The notes: generated from the letters alone by a model not told the origin. A DNA stretch of 64,000 nt from Adiantum capillus-veneris (GCA_014529385.2 CM043948.1:76804291-76868290); one strand, 5' to 3'. Shown: positions 22,286 to 34,074, counted from the stretch's first letter. Made by a program: numbers and translations.

Positions 22286-23730
22286 GAAGTTTACTCTTAA
22301 GAAAGCAGCGGATGCTAGATTGTCCAGAGCCTCTGCGGCCTTGGGAGGGTTGGAGAGGATGTGTTCACAAGTGCAGTTTCAAGAACCACGGACAAAACTT
22401 TGGCTCTTTGATACTGTCGGGGCTTCGGCTATGCTTTATGAGGTCCAGATTTGGGGACCATCTATGGATCAGGATAATTGGAAGTCAATGGAGAGACCTT
22501 TGGTATCTATGATTTCCCGAATGATTAGAGCCAAGGCCTCCGTACCACACGCGATTACCCGAGCGGAACTAGCTGCCCCTCCGATAGAAATTGAAGCTCT
22601 TACCAGATCAGTGTCCTTTATACATGGTTTCTGGGATACAAATAATTGCCGATATACTAGACTGGCCCTCGAATCCTCTCGACAATTAGCAATGAAAGGG
22701 GATACATCATGCTGGTATGCGCAACTGTCCTCGTGGTTTCAGAGACACAGGTTCAGTATGGAAAGATTACCCCCCTTCTAATACTCTCTTGAGGCTCCAT
22801 CACTGGCAATTACACGAACGGAGATTAATAAAATCATCCATCAGGATCTTATACAGTTGGATACTAAGAGGACATGGGTAGATCCTACACAAGAATTGGG
22901 CACGAACATGGCCGACTACAAAGAAAACTTCCTACAACTATCTGAAGATGGATTTGTGATTCGCCCGAGCTACATGGATACCCACCTGTCTCATGGTTTG
23001 AGATGTGCTATTGGTCAGATTCGTACATCCTCACACGAGCTGGAAATTGAATTTGGCAGATTTAGGGGAATCCCACCTGAGAGCAGAATTTGCAAGTTAT
23101 GTGGAATGGAGCCAGAGACAGAATAACACTACATATGCCATTGCACCGTATACTATGAGATACGTGGGCGTTTCCATTGCCTATTTAAAGAAGTCTTTGG
23201 ACCTCTAGATAGAGTCATGCAATACCAAGATCAAACATGCTTAGGCTTGTACCTACTGCAACTACATCGGCACAGGGATAATCTAATGGGAAGACAAAGA
23301 GCACTACAGCCTCAGAGGCAGATCACAGATTTCTTCGGATCGAGAGATGCAGGAGTGGAAGGAGAAGCAAGAGGCCAGCAGCCAGCACAAAGGAGTACCC
23401 ACATTCATACCAAAGGCACCCTCATTGACAGGGCGATTGAGCTTAGGAAATCGAGATGACCACGACCGAGATGCAGAAGCACACTTCACCGGAGAAGACT
23501 ACAACAAAGGATTAGAAGCATTCTAGCCAGACACCCAGAATGCTCCTAAGAAGTTTAGTGAATACTTTGTATTTAGTTTTTCACATTTATTTTCACACTT
23601 TCACACCTTTCACACTTAGTACTTTAGTACTAAGGTACCCAGACATTGTAACAGATTCACCACTTTTGTATCAGTTTGGTCTCATAGGTCATTCTGGCCT
23701 TTTGAAGACGTTAATATAACATTTCCTTTC

Positions 23731-23790
<60 letters not shown>
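22286..23790 (+). mobile_element. LINE A copy 2, 5'-truncated
   Basis: Begins inside the post-polymerase region (TLKKAADARLSRAS) and aligns closely with copy 4. Contains the thumb (RAELAAPPIEIEALTRSVSF) and the zinc region CKLCGMEPETE. A stop replaces the Leu after it (23125), the frame then reading on to the C-terminus KSR. The 3' UTR ends TTGAAGACGTTAATATAACA, then a (TC)n tail at about 23734-23790. Dead copy. Confidence 0.88.
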
Positions 23791-23791
<1 letters not shown>

Positions 23792-23814
23792 AGTGTTTGT
23801 CTCCTCTATCATCT

Positions 23815-25930
23815 CTCCTTTTTTTTTTTAATACATGGAGCAATATACTATATCCAATAGACCTCTCGGGATGCTCAATGGGAAATACAAACTGGAGGAG
23901 TGCATTATGAGCATAGGAGGACTGCGGTATGAACCACCGAGGAATACCAAAACCTCCTCTGGAGGCATAATAACAGTGCGCCAATAGCTCTAGGTCGCAT
24001 GTCTCTGGAGCGATTTGAGCCATGCCACAGGAAATTGTGCCATAACTCTAGGAGGTAGAGTCAAGCAAGAGGTAGTAACACTAGGTTGTCGCAAGAAGAA
24101 CCTAATTTACAATGAAAGCTCTACCAACCAAGGATAATGCAAAGAGGAACAATGGCAAATCTTCCTCCTGATAGACTGCAAGACGGGCTCAAACTGTTGC
24201 TCAGACGACACATCGATGCCAGCATGAAAACCCAAATATCTGCAAGTCTTACCTCTCATCAGCCAAGCGAATTGATCCTCCACTCCCCTTGGCAGTCCAC
24301 TCTCAAAAGAACGAATGACTTGCACCACTTGATAAGAGCACCACTGCCCAAGCAGCTGCCTGCAGACTATTCAAGATATGTGGATCGTGGATCATACTAA
24401 GTGAATAACCAAAGTATCAATTGCATAATCCTAGTCCAACAAGTCAGGGGGCCCGGCCAAGGGCAGAGCAAGACCACAGAGCTACGAAGTCTGGTGCCCT
24501 AAGGAAAATGACATGGCCTAAGTGGGCATCTCTAATGTACAAAGGGATATACATGAAATCATCGCCCAATGTGACCTCTAATAGTAACAACACTAGAAGT
24601 AGAACGATAGAGAGTCGCAACTTTTGTAATCCAATGCAAAGAAGAGTCCATTTTCTATAAAATGCATAGTCACTTGGAACAGGAAATGGGAGCGTGGAAC
24701 GGGCATGAATTGCCATTCCTTGTGACTATATAGTCCCATGGAATGAGAACTGAACGGGAAATGATTCCCTGGGACTATGGTAAAATGCCCTCCAAAAAAC
24801 CCCAATCCACCCAATTTTATGCCTTCTCAAAATCAAGAAGCATAATAGCCACTGGCTGTCCTTGCTGTCACACCCACTCAATTGCCTCATACAAGATGAA
24901 AATATTGTCCAGGATGCATCTATCCTGAACAAAGCAAGTCTGAGAAGCATGAAGGAGGTCAAGCAAGAAAGGCCTCAAGCATGTACTAATCATCTGAGAC
25001 AAAATCTTATACACATAAGAAATGACAGTAATTGGCCTACACTGATGTAAGTAGGGGTCTCCCCCTTTCCATATAAAAGAAATCAACCCAGGAGACATAG
25101 TGTGAGGCATCACTCCCTTATCAAAAATGTATTGCAAACCCTGGAGCAAAATATGGCAAAGCATATCCTAATTCTGTAAGAAAAACTGGCGCGTCAAACC
25201 ATCCTCACCAAGACAAGAGGCACCATCAAGATATAATACCAACTTCTGCATCATGCATCTCCTGCATAAAGAATGGAATCATCACCATATGACACGTGTC
25301 CTCAATAACCACAGGCCGAGCATGAGACCAAACCTCTTCTCGAGCCTGTGAAATAGCATTAGTCATCAGCTCACTAGTAAATAAAGCATCAAGGTTCAGA
25401 AGCAATATCATAAACCTCATCTGGATCCGTGTGCAAAATGTCTCTTGAGTCACACAAAGCTTGCAAGCTGCCAACGGGCTGCTCTTATAATCTTTATTCA
25501 TCCTATTAGTCTTGGATATCCATATCCATTTTGAAGCATGATAAGAGAAATCACATTCTCCAATTGAATATGACTGAGTGTCTTCCTAGTGTCAGCCTCC
25601 CTCTCACCCAAAAAAGCATCACCCAAAAACCCTCAAGATGTCTGCGGATACATCCCAATCTGTCAGCCTCCCTCTCTCTGCGAAAGGGATCATGTAGTCT
25701 CATCCGGTAGCACCTTTACTTAAACCCCAATGTTTCAGCCCTTCCTGAACAGATTTAGTCTCCCCCCCAACTCTCCTACCGTCCACACAAGGTTTACAGC
25801 ATACTAGGAGCTTTGATCCCTCTTCTCTCTGGCGTAATATGGCACCGTTATGACCTTATGATCTTAAGACCTGCAGAAAATTGGTGATTGTATTGAGATT
25901 CTCTCTCACAAAGGCGTCATGGGATGACTA
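23815..25930 (-). mobile_element. L1-type LINE C, copy 1
   Basis: Minus strand. Reverse transcriptase block near 25130-24870 reads GLISFIWKGGDPYLHQCRPI, then ITVISYVYKILSQMIS and QTCFVQDRCILDNIF, which are L1 ORF2 motifs. Post-polymerase sequence: GKTCRYLGFHAGIDVSSEQQ. C-terminal: APETCDLELLAHCYYASRGG. A poly-T run at about 23819-23830 is the poly(A) tail read on plus, which fixes the 3' end. The catalytic YADD block is not clear. Many stops. Confidence 0.8.
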
Positions 25931-26156
25931 GTAGGATGTTCCTACACAGGTTAAAACTTGAGAGTTGCTAACAGGATCACCAGCCGCTTCTGATGAAGGC
26001 GGAGTGGAGGACATCACTTTGTTGGGCAAAGGTACTTTCATTCCAGCTTGCCTCTACAGTAGCTGCTCGCTCTCCTCTCACCATTAAGGACAAATTGATT
26101 TTTTTGCTTCCGTGGTATGAAAATTTTACATTAGCTGCTTTTGCAGACAAATGTGG
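25931..26156 (-). other. Left flank of the chromovirus; possible disrupted minus-strand ORF
   Basis: A 61-codon minus frame (HLSAKAANVKFSYHGSKKIN onward) meets the insertion point. On the other side (33884-33700) a 72-codon frame ends FFEDTSGCH. Removing the chromovirus joins them but in different frames. No family recognised. TGTGG at 26152-26156 is the left target duplication. Confidence 0.3.
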
Positions 26157-27482
26157 TGTCACGTGCGCATGGCTCTGTGTGCCACGTGGACATACTGCAT
26201 CGACTTCCAGAGCCAGTTTTCCCCTTTTTCCTAGATAGGGATGTCTAGAATCCTAGGAGGATTAGTACCGGCAATTTTGTGAGCTTGTTCGCAGGACCTG
26301 CATGTCCGGACAAATCCATTAGATTACGTTTTCCAGTTTTGAACCCTCTTGCATAAATGGTTTACATACGCGTTTTGACAGATGTTATTACATTACGGCG
26401 GGCATCTGGCATGACGAGCATGTAGTTCTAGATTAGAGAAATCCGACGTGCCAGACCGCGTGTCAATCGGATCCCCAAGTGCGCAGATGTGCGACAATCT
26501 CACCAGATTTGGACCAATTTTTAATAAATCATTTTATGATTTATTGTTGGGAAAACTGGTGGACGTTTGCCCTACCTAAGGCTTAATAATTACTTAAGTC
26601 TATAAACTCACCTATAAAGGGAAACCTTCAGCCAGCGTTTTATACCAGATTGTGCTAGCATTAGCAGAAAGCCAACTTCAACCAGCGTTTTCAGCAGAGA
26701 GCAGCCAGTGTTTTGGGCAGATTTCAGCCTTGGCATTTTCAACAGAGATCAGCCAGCAGCGCTCTGCAAATTCCAGCCCTTGGCGCCGTGCGATTGCAGA
26801 ATTCAGCCCTAGCGCTATCCAAGCAGAAAAACAGGCCAGCATTCTCTGTCTTCAGCACTTCCTTCGCCGGAGAGTGGCTCGGATCAGCCCTCGCTTGTCC
26901 TCGGTTGCGGCCCGGTACTTCGGCAGCCCATCGAGCCTCCCCTCGGCAATTCCCTCGCCGAAATCGAGCGCTCCGTCGCTGTCCATCATCAGCCTCGTCG
27001 AGATCTGCGTTTTTCAGCCCATCATCCTTCTCACATCGAAAGTGAAAATCAGCCCGTGGTGGTTATCCGCAATTCCCACATCGAGAAGGATCCCAAGGTG
27101 CATTGAATCAGCCCCGGAGGTGCCTCATCTTGAGGAGTTACTGCGGTGACATTCCCTAATCAAGTCGGTAGAGTCTGCATTGAGGTATTGCATTGTGTAT
27201 ACATTCCATTTACGCAATCTAAAGCAAATACCACATCAGTAACGGTGTGGGGGGCCCTTGAGAGGGTTGGTTGAGACCCCATCGGGTGTCGCTCTCTTCT
27301 TCTCTCTCTTTCTCTCTCCCTCTACACATGTCTATTGCATTCTCTCAACCCCTCTCTCTAGGGGAACATAAAAGGAACATTCATTGAAGCACAAAGTATT
27401 CACTAACGCAAGGAAAGAAGGAAAGGATTTTGTGGAAGTGTAAAACTAGATCTTCAACATTTTAATTCCGCTGCACCTGACA
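26157..27482 (+). repeat. 5' LTR of the chromovirus
   Basis: 1326 bp. It is 40 bp longer than the 3' LTR mainly because a CCAGCGTTTTCAGCAGAG-type unit near 26680 is repeated. TG...CA ends. Small ORFs in it (26652-27149) mirror those in the 3' LTR and are not genes. Confidence 0.94.
26612..26618 (+). promoter_or_regulatory. Candidate LTR TATA box
   Basis: CTATAAAGG in the 5' LTR, repeated at the same place in the 3' LTR (near 32858). It would position the start of the genomic RNA. Confidence 0.55.
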
Positions 27483-27483
27483 T

Positions 27484-27495
27484 TGGTATCAGAGC
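27484..27495 (+). promoter_or_regulatory. Primer-binding site, initiator Met-tRNA type
   Basis: TGGTATCAGAGC one base after the 5' LTR, complementary to the 3' end of plant initiator tRNA-Met. Confidence 0.95.
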
Positions 27496-27763
27496 TTTAA
27501 AGATTTTGCACTAATCCACTAATCCCCAACAGGTTTTTTTTCTCTCGTGTTTTTTGGTTGTGTTGGCAGCCCTTCGGTGTATACTCTCCCCACTCTTGGA
27601 ACAACAGGCCTGCCATTGCGCGTATGGCCAGGCGCCTTGAGCGTCGAAAAATAACAACCAATTGTATACCGGGTGTTGCATGCGGGGTGCACCTACGAGG
27701 GGGTAGATAGTCTCTCGAAGATTAGTCTGCGACCCTCCTTGAACCAAGAGGAGAAATCCTTGC
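27496..27763 (+). other. Chromovirus leader
   Basis: Untranslated leader between primer site and gag. No feature seen. Confidence 0.6.
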
Positions 27764-28851
27764 ATGGTTAGGACTCGTAGCGATATGAATACCTCCACAA
27801 ATCAAGAAGGTGGGCAAGTGCCACCTATGGATCCTCCAAGCGCTCCCCCAACTCCTCCACCTTCGCCATCAAATCCCATGGATGCTATGGTGCGTATGAT
27901 GATGGAGATGATGATGCGGCAAGACGAAGCTCGTCGGCGACAAGAGCGTGTGGAAGCAACGGAGCGTGAGGAGCATTGATTGGCGGCCGAAGCCGAGGCT
28001 CATAGGCTGGGAAGGGATTCCATGCGTGATCTCATCACCACCTTGGCGGTGCGACCGGATCCCCCATCTTCGGAGCCCGATTATGAAAAGCTTGCCAAGA
28101 CCATCGGGAGGCAACCATTGCTACACGGACAACCAATGATCCCATTCCCAAAAAGATCATGTTCAGTAAGTATGACGGTAAGATGGATGCTATTGTCATT
28201 TACTCGTGGTTACATCAATTTACATCCTATTTTGCGGTTGTTAGAAAGTCTGAAAATAACAAGGTTCTCTTGGCTTCCATGCATCTCATGGGTGATACCA
28301 TCACTTGGAAGGATGAATGGATGGAGAAGCAAGAGGTGGCCCATATGGCTGCCCACGCCGAGTCCTACCTCGTTCCCCCTCTCGAGCTTAGATGGGAGGA
28401 GTTCATGGAGGATCTCAAGACTCGGTTCCTCCCTCCACAGTACTTGAAGCGTTTAAAGGAGGATTTTCGGGCTTTGTCTCAACAAGGTAAACCGGTGATG
28501 TCGTATGATAACCGTGTGTCACAACTAGGTGGACAATTGCGAAAATCAGATGAGGAGAGGTTAGAGGCTTTTCTCTTTGGATTGGACCACTCGATCAAGT
28601 TTGATATGGAGGCCCGTGATCCAAAGACATTGCAAGAAGCAATCTGCTTGGCTCAACTCCAAGAGATGAAGCACAACAAGGGTAAGCTTAAGATGGCCTC
28701 AGGTAATGGTACTCCTTCCTCTCCTGACTCGTCAAAGAAAAAGGACAAGAATTCTAATGGGAATGTCAACAATAAAAAGAACTCTCCAAATTCTTCTCAA
28801 TCTACTTCTACCTCTCAATCTCAATCTAAGGGCGATAAATCTAAGGATTAG
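27764..28851 (+). pseudogene. Chromovirus gag
   Basis: Starts MVRTRSDMNTSTNQEGG, then a Pro-rich stretch and a Met-rich helix. A stop at 27977 is followed by the same frame (AAEAEAHRLGRDSMRD). A frameshift near 28155 leads to the capsid region (FSKYDGKMDAIVIYSWLHQF, FLPPQYLKRLKEDFRALSQQ). The Ser/Asn/Lys-rich tail ends at a TAG (28849), after which the same frame continues into the knuckle. It would build the particle. Confidence 0.88.
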
Positions 28852-29745
28852 GGTAAAGGAAAATCGGATAAGCCTCAACTCACACCTGATGAAAAGATTG
28901 CCCAAGGGGTTTTAGGTGGTGCATTAAGTAGAGAAGAACAAGCATTGTATGCAAAAGAACGTAGGTGTTTCCATTGTTCAATTGCAGGTCACATGAAACA
29001 AGAGTGTCCTAAGAAAGAATCTAAAAAGGAAATCTCTACTGCGTCCACTTCTGACGCTACCCCTCAGGTGAATGCCATGAGTGTGGTAGAGAAAGAAGCT
29101 AAGCAGGAGGGGACTTTTGAAGAGGATGAACTCATAAAATGTTATGGACATGTTAATGGTCAAAGGGTCATTGTGTTGTTTAATTCTGGAAGTTCTCAGG
29201 ATGTCATAAGTGAACCTCTTGTGAAACGTGCACGTTTTCAGACAAATCCAATCCCCACCATCCCGATGCAAGAATTTTCTGAAGACATGGACGCTTCTCT
29301 CTCTCACGAAGTTAATGATGTCAATTTAATTGTTCAACAAACTCAATTTACTCATCGTTTTGTAGTCTCTAAACTTGCAGGATGTGATGCCATTTTGGGC
29401 ATTAAGTGGTTTCGCATGTTTAAGCCCATTGTTGATTGGGAGAAGTACATGCTTCTCATCAATCACAATGTGTGCAGCCAATCCTCATTCGAGGCGAGAG
29501 CGGCATTCCCTCTCTCCCTCTCATTTCTCATGTCCACGCTAAAAGAGAGCTACGTCGAGGAGCCCAAGCGGCGGTCATCTATGTCAACCCCACATCTAGG
29601 AACTTGGGTATTCCCGATAGGTATGGTGAGTTATTTTAAAAGTTTGAGCATTTATTTCTCTAGGATGATCTCCCCCCTACACTCCCTCCCGACGACCCGA
29701 AGATCATGTCATCGACCTAATGGTCGGAGCACAACCTGTAAGTAA
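28852..29745 (+). pseudogene. Chromovirus knuckle and protease
   Basis: Continues the gag frame. CFHCSIAGHMKQEC is a CX2CX4HX4C knuckle. The protease active site reads LFNSGSSQDVIS: the catalytic Asp of DSG is Asn, which should abolish activity. ILGIKWF is the conserved second motif. The frame is lost near 29450, before the reverse transcriptase. Confidence 0.87.
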
Positions 29746-30787
29746 GTTTCCATATCGTATGAACAAGGCTAATGAAGAGGAGCTAGAGCAACAACTAGGT
29801 GAGTTGTTGGATAGGGGTTTTATACGTCCCAGTGTAAGTCCTTTTGCTGCTCCTATTCTTTTTGTTCGTAAGAAAGATTGCTCATCGCGGTTATGTGTGG
29901 ATTACAGGGCCCTCAACAAGATGACGGTCAAGAATAAATTTCTTATGCCTCGCATCGAGTACATTTTGGAGCGTCTCAATGGGGCAGTGGTGTTTTCAAA
30001 AATCGATTTGAAGAGTGGCTACCACCAGGTAAGAATCGCAAAGCGAGACATCTACAAGACCGCCTTTCGGACCGAACGCAGGCACTATGAGTTCATTGTT
30101 ATGCCGTTTGGTCTAACGGACGCACCAGGTACGTTTAATCGCATGATGATGCGTATCTTCATCGATTTGGTCGATAAGTGTGTGCTTATCTTTTTAGATG
30201 ACATTCTCATTTTCTCCTCTTCTTGGGAGCAACATGCTATTGTGTGGAGAAATTTTTAGCCCGCTTGGATGCAAACCGTCTTTATATTGCAGCAAAGAAG
30301 TCGGAATTTTGGGCACTATGAGTTCATTGTTATGCCGTTTGATCTAACGGACGCACCAGGTACGTTTAATCGCATGATGATGCGTATCTTCGTTGATTTG
30401 GTCGATAAGTGTGTGTTTGTCTTTTTAGATGACATTCTCATTTTTTCCTCTTCTTGGGAGCAACATGCTATTGATGCGGAGAAAGTTTTAGCCCGCTTGG
30501 ATGCAAACCGTCTTTATATTGCAACAAAGAAGTCGGAATTTTTTCTGACCATTGTATGCTATTTGGGCTACATTATCTCTCCCGAGGGCATTCGACTTGA
30601 TCTCGCAAAGGTAAGTGAGGTAAGAGAGTGGCCTATGCTTGAGACAGCATATGATGTTCGCTCCTTTTTGGGTTTGTGTCAAGCATATAGTTCTCACATT
30701 AGGCATTTTGTACATATTGCCGCACCATTACCTGACGTGTTTAAAAGGTGTCAAGACATGCCGTCAGCGCGTTGTCATGACCGATGA
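29720..30787 (+). pseudogene. Chromovirus reverse transcriptase with duplicated catalytic core
   Basis: VSPFAAPILFVRKKD, RLCVDYRALNKMTVKN, FSKIDLKSGYHQVRI (block A Asp), then MPFGLTDAPGTFNRMM and FLDDILIFSS (YxDD block). A 231-bp segment covering the last two motifs is repeated at once. The first copy has a 1-base deletion that ends the frame at 30259, and the second reads on into LGYIISPEGIRLD and the connection domain. Such a protein would not fold normally. Confidence 0.92.
30082..30543 (+). repeat. Tandem duplication within reverse transcriptase, 231-bp unit
   Basis: Two copies start GCACTATGAGTTC at 30082 and 30313. They differ by a few substitutions and one deleted base. 231 is a multiple of three. 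Confidence 0.92.
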
Positions 30788-31215
30788 CGCTAAGAGTGCT
30801 TTTGAAGCGCTCAAAGTAGCAGTAACCGAGGCGCCATGCCTCGCCCTCGCCTCTTGGGATGAGCCTTTTGAGGCGTGGACTGACGCTAGTAACATTGCCC
30901 TTGGCACAATGTTACAACAAAACAACCATCCAGTGGCATTTCTCTCTCCTAAACTCAATAGTGCTGAGAAGAATTATTATGTTTATGATAAGGAACTTCT
31001 CTCTATCATTCATGCATTAAAGCATTGGGAGCATTTCATTTATGGGCGTGAGTTTGTTGTTCGCACAGATCACCAAGCACTTAAATGGCTTCAATCTATG
31101 CCTGGTGCACATTGGAGTGATAGGCAAGCATGATGGTCTCAGTTTTTTGAGCAGTTTGGTGGTATGATTGAGTATGTCCCTAGAAAAGCTAACCCTGTTG
31201 CAGATGCACTTAGTA
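30776..31215 (+). pseudogene. Chromovirus RNase H
   Basis: FEAWTDASNIALGTMLQQ (first catalytic Asp), then KNYYVYDKELLSIIHALKHW (Glu) and VRTDHQALKWLQ (Asp). A stop near 31131 interrupts before WSQFFEQF and DALSRKEQ. It would remove the RNA strand from the RNA-DNA hybrid. Confidence 0.88.
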
Positions 31216-32189
31216 GGAAAGAACAAGTTCTCACTCTCGAGTCTCATTCTTTTCTTTCTATCCAAGGTGTTAGTTTTGATGATCTTAAAGACAATTACAT
31301 GGGTTCTGAGTTTGAAAAGCATTGGTTACAAGCATTGAATCCGTGCAATTATCTCATTCGTGATGGGTGGCTTTTCTTCAGGAACCGCTTGTGTGTGCTG
31401 TCTTCTCACCGAGCACCCATTTTGCATGACACACATGATGCTTTGATAGGTGGGCATAGGGGTATTAATGCTACATTAGAAAAGGTTGAACGTTTTTTTT
31501 ATTGGCCAAAGATGCGTAAGGATGTGTATGCTTATGTTACTAAGTGTGTTGTGTGTCAAAAGATTAAAGTCCCTCATGGTAAGCAACAAGGGCTACTCAT
31601 GCCGTTGCCTATCCCTGACGGACCATTTGAGGACATTAGCATGGACTTTGTAACTAGTTTACCTCCTTCCACGTCTGCACGGAACACGCGTGTTGATCGG
31701 TTTAGCAAATTTTCCATGTTAATCCCTTGCAAGGCTAATGTTACTGCACAAGATGTTGCACGATTGTTCATCAAGCATTGGTATCCATTGTGTGGTCTAC
31801 CCAAGTCTATTGTGTCAGATCGTGATCCTAAGTTCACATTCCATTTTTGGCGTGCTTTGCTTGAAAATTTTGGCACTCAATTAAATTTTTCGTCTCCATT
31901 TCATCCACAATCTGATGGACAAACTGAAATTTACAATCAATTGGCATTTGATGTTCTCAAATCGTATGTGCATGATAAGCAATCTAAGTGGGAGCAATAT
32001 TTGCCATTAGTTCAAGCTGTCTTCTATGATTCTTTTTCTAGTTCTATTGGTCGCACTCCATATGAGGCTGCATTTGGCCGACCTTTTCAATCATTGTTGA
32101 CTAGGTCAATTTCCAAGGTTAATGATGCTAATTGTGTTAGTCAAATCTATGCGGAGTTACTCAAGAGTTACCCAACCGAAGATTGTTGA
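31216..32189 (+). pseudogene. Chromovirus integrase core
   Basis: HHCC zinc region: HDTHDALIGGHRG and KCVVCQKIK. DDE core: ISMDFVTSLPPS (Asp), SIVSDRDPKF (Asp), HPQSDGQTEIYN (Glu). About ten residues after the first Asp region are lost (STSARNTRVDRFSKFSML). The C-terminal GPY/F region is deleted before the chromodomain. Confidence 0.9.
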
Positions 32190-32397
32190 TGAAGCCGAGG
32201 TGATGGAGCCCGAGCAGATCCTTTTGCATCGATTCAAGCACGGCACGAAGAAGCAAGCACGACAATATTTCCTCAAATTCAAGGATCGAGGGACACATGA
32301 AGCGGCATGGGTGGACAAGGAATTCTTCATCGATTACCCGAATTTGCTAGCCTCATATAAGGATGCCATGCAGATCCGTACCCGTACCTCACCTTAA
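32190..32397 (+). pseudogene. Chromodomain of the chromovirus integrase
   Basis: Reads AEVMEPEQILLHRF, then QYFLKFKDRG, AAWVDKEFF and DYPNLL. This follows the chromodomain pattern of aromatic residues and a C-terminal helix used by chromoviruses to aim integration at chromatin. The frame differs from integrase upstream. Confidence 0.82.
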
Positions 32398-32408
32398 GCA
32401 GGCGGGGA
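32396..32408 (+). promoter_or_regulatory. Polypurine tract of the chromovirus
   Basis: AAGCAGGCGGGGA ends directly at the 3' LTR, the usual primer site for plus-strand DNA. Confidence 0.8.
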
Positions 32409-33694
32409 TGTCACGTGCACATGGCTCTGTGTGCCACGTGGACAGACTTGATTGACTTTCAGAGCTAGTTTTTCCCTTCTTAATGTCTAGAATCCTAGGG
32501 AGGGTTTAGTATTGGCAATTTTGTGAGCCTGTTCGCAGGACCTGCATGTCCGGAAAAATCCATTAGATTAGGTTTTCCAGTTTGGAACCCTCTTGCATAA
32601 ATGGTTTGTCTACGCGTTTTGACAGATGTTATTACACTACGGTGGACATCTGGCACGACGAGCATGTAGTTTTAGGTTAGAGGAATCCGACCTGCCAGAC
32701 TGCGCGTCAATCGGATTCCAAGGTGGGCAGATGTGTGACAATCTCACCAGATTTGGACCAATTTTTAATAAATCATTTTATGATTTATTGTTGGAAAAAC
32801 TGGTGGACATTTGCGCTATCTAAGGCTTAATAAGTACTTAAGCCTACAAACTCACCTATAAAGGGAAACCTCCAGCCAGCGTTTTATACCAGATTGTGCT
32901 AGCGCTAGGAGAAAGCCAACTTCAACCAGCGTTTTGGGCAGATTTCAGCCTTGGCGTTTTCAGCAGAGATCAGCAAGCAGCGCTCTGCAGATTCCAGCCC
33001 TTGGCACCGTGCGATTGCAGAATTCAGCCCTAGCGCTACCAAGCAGCAAAACAGGCCAGCGTTCTCTGTTTTCAGCACTTCCCTTCGTCGGAAAGTGGCT
33101 CGGATCAGCCCTCGCTTGTCCTCGGTTGCGGCCCGGTACTTCGGCAGCCCATCGAGCCTCTCCTCAGCAATTCCCTCGCAGAAATCGAGCGCTCCGTCGC
33201 TGTCCATCATCGGCCTCGTCGAGGTCTGCGTTTTTCAGCCCATCATCCTTCTGACATCGGAAGTGCAAATCAGCCCATGGTGGTCATCCGCAATTCCCAC
33301 ATCGAGGAGGATCCCAAGGTGCATTGAATCAGCCCCGGAGGTGCCTCATCTTGAGGAGTTACCGCGGCGACATTCCCTAATCGAGTGGTAGAGTCTGCAT
33401 TGAGGTATTGCATTGTGTATACATTCCATTTACGCAATCTAAAGCAAATACCACATCAATAACGGTGTGGGGGGCCCTTGAGAGGGTTGGTTGGGACCCC
33501 ATCGGGTGTCACTCTCTTCTTCTCTCTCTTTCTCTCTCCCTCTACACATGTCTATTGCATTCTCTCAACCCCTCTCTTCAGGGGAACATAAAAGAAACAT
33601 TCATTGAAGTACGAAGTATTCACTAACACAAGGAAAGGATTTCGTGGAAGTGTAAAACTAGATCTTCACCATTTTAATTCCGCTGCACCTGACA
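32409..33694 (+). repeat. 3' LTR of the chromovirus
   Basis: 1286 bp, TGTCACGTGC...CCTGACA, followed by TGTGG at 33695-33699. Confidence 0.94.
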
Positions 33695-33699
33695 TGTGG

Positions 33700-33994
33700 C
33701 ATCCCGAAGTATCCTCAAAAAATTTCTTTTCCAAAGCTACCTGCATAGTTTGGTTCTCCGATATGTTGAGGAAAATGGGATCTATCTTTGGCAAACCTTT
33801 TATGTGTTCAGTATGGACTGAGACATCTGTGTAGTCTATTAAGGTGGCTACCACCCCCTTCACACATTTTTTGAGTACTTTCACTTTTCAGTGGGGAGGG
33901 GTGCTACACTCGCAAAGAATTGTTGTTTCAAGAGTATGTCACAACTTTGTGACGTGACATGCCCAACTTAAAAAGGTTGGCCGACAGGACCTGA
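33700..33994. other. Right flank of the chromovirus and upstream part of LINE A-3
   Basis: A short minus-strand frame (33884-33700) meets the insertion point; see the left flank. 33900-33994 is probably the 5' UTR of LINE A-3. Confidence 0.35.
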
Positions 33995-34020
33995 GGGTTA
34001 GGGTTTTAAAACCCTAACCC
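33995..34020. promoter_or_regulatory. 26-bp perfect palindrome of telomere-type repeats (telobox-like)
   Basis: Each arm contains GGGTTAGGGTTTT, so the reverse arm reads AAAACCCTAACCC and continues to CCCTACCC. It lies 55 bases before the LINE A-3 ATG. AAACCCTAA is the plant telobox found near promoters of translation genes. A promoter role here is inference. Confidence 0.7.
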
Positions 34021-34074
34021 TACCCAACTTCCAGAGCCCGGCCAAGTGGCCTAAACCCTTCAAATAAAAGCAAG

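Larger units (their letters stand above)
26157..33694 (+). mobile_element. Ty3/gypsy chromovirus
   Basis: LTRs of 1326 and 1286 bp begin TGTCACGTGC and end CCTGACA. They are flanked by TGTGG at 26152-26156 and 33695-33699. A perfect TGGTATCAGAGC primer site follows the 5' LTR, and a purine tract precedes the 3' LTR. Order gag, protease, reverse transcriptase, RNase H, integrase, chromodomain. Every ORF carries at least one stop, frameshift or missing active residue, so the copy is not autonomous. Confidence 0.95.

Noticed and set aside
26652-27149. 165-codon Ser/Ala/Arg-rich ORF
   Set aside because: Lies inside the chromovirus 5' LTR and recurs in the 3' LTR; no start context or domain.
25977-33884. 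Host gene disrupted by the chromovirus
   Set aside because: Frames on the two sides do not join after removing the element, and neither resembles a known protein, so kept only as a weak note.
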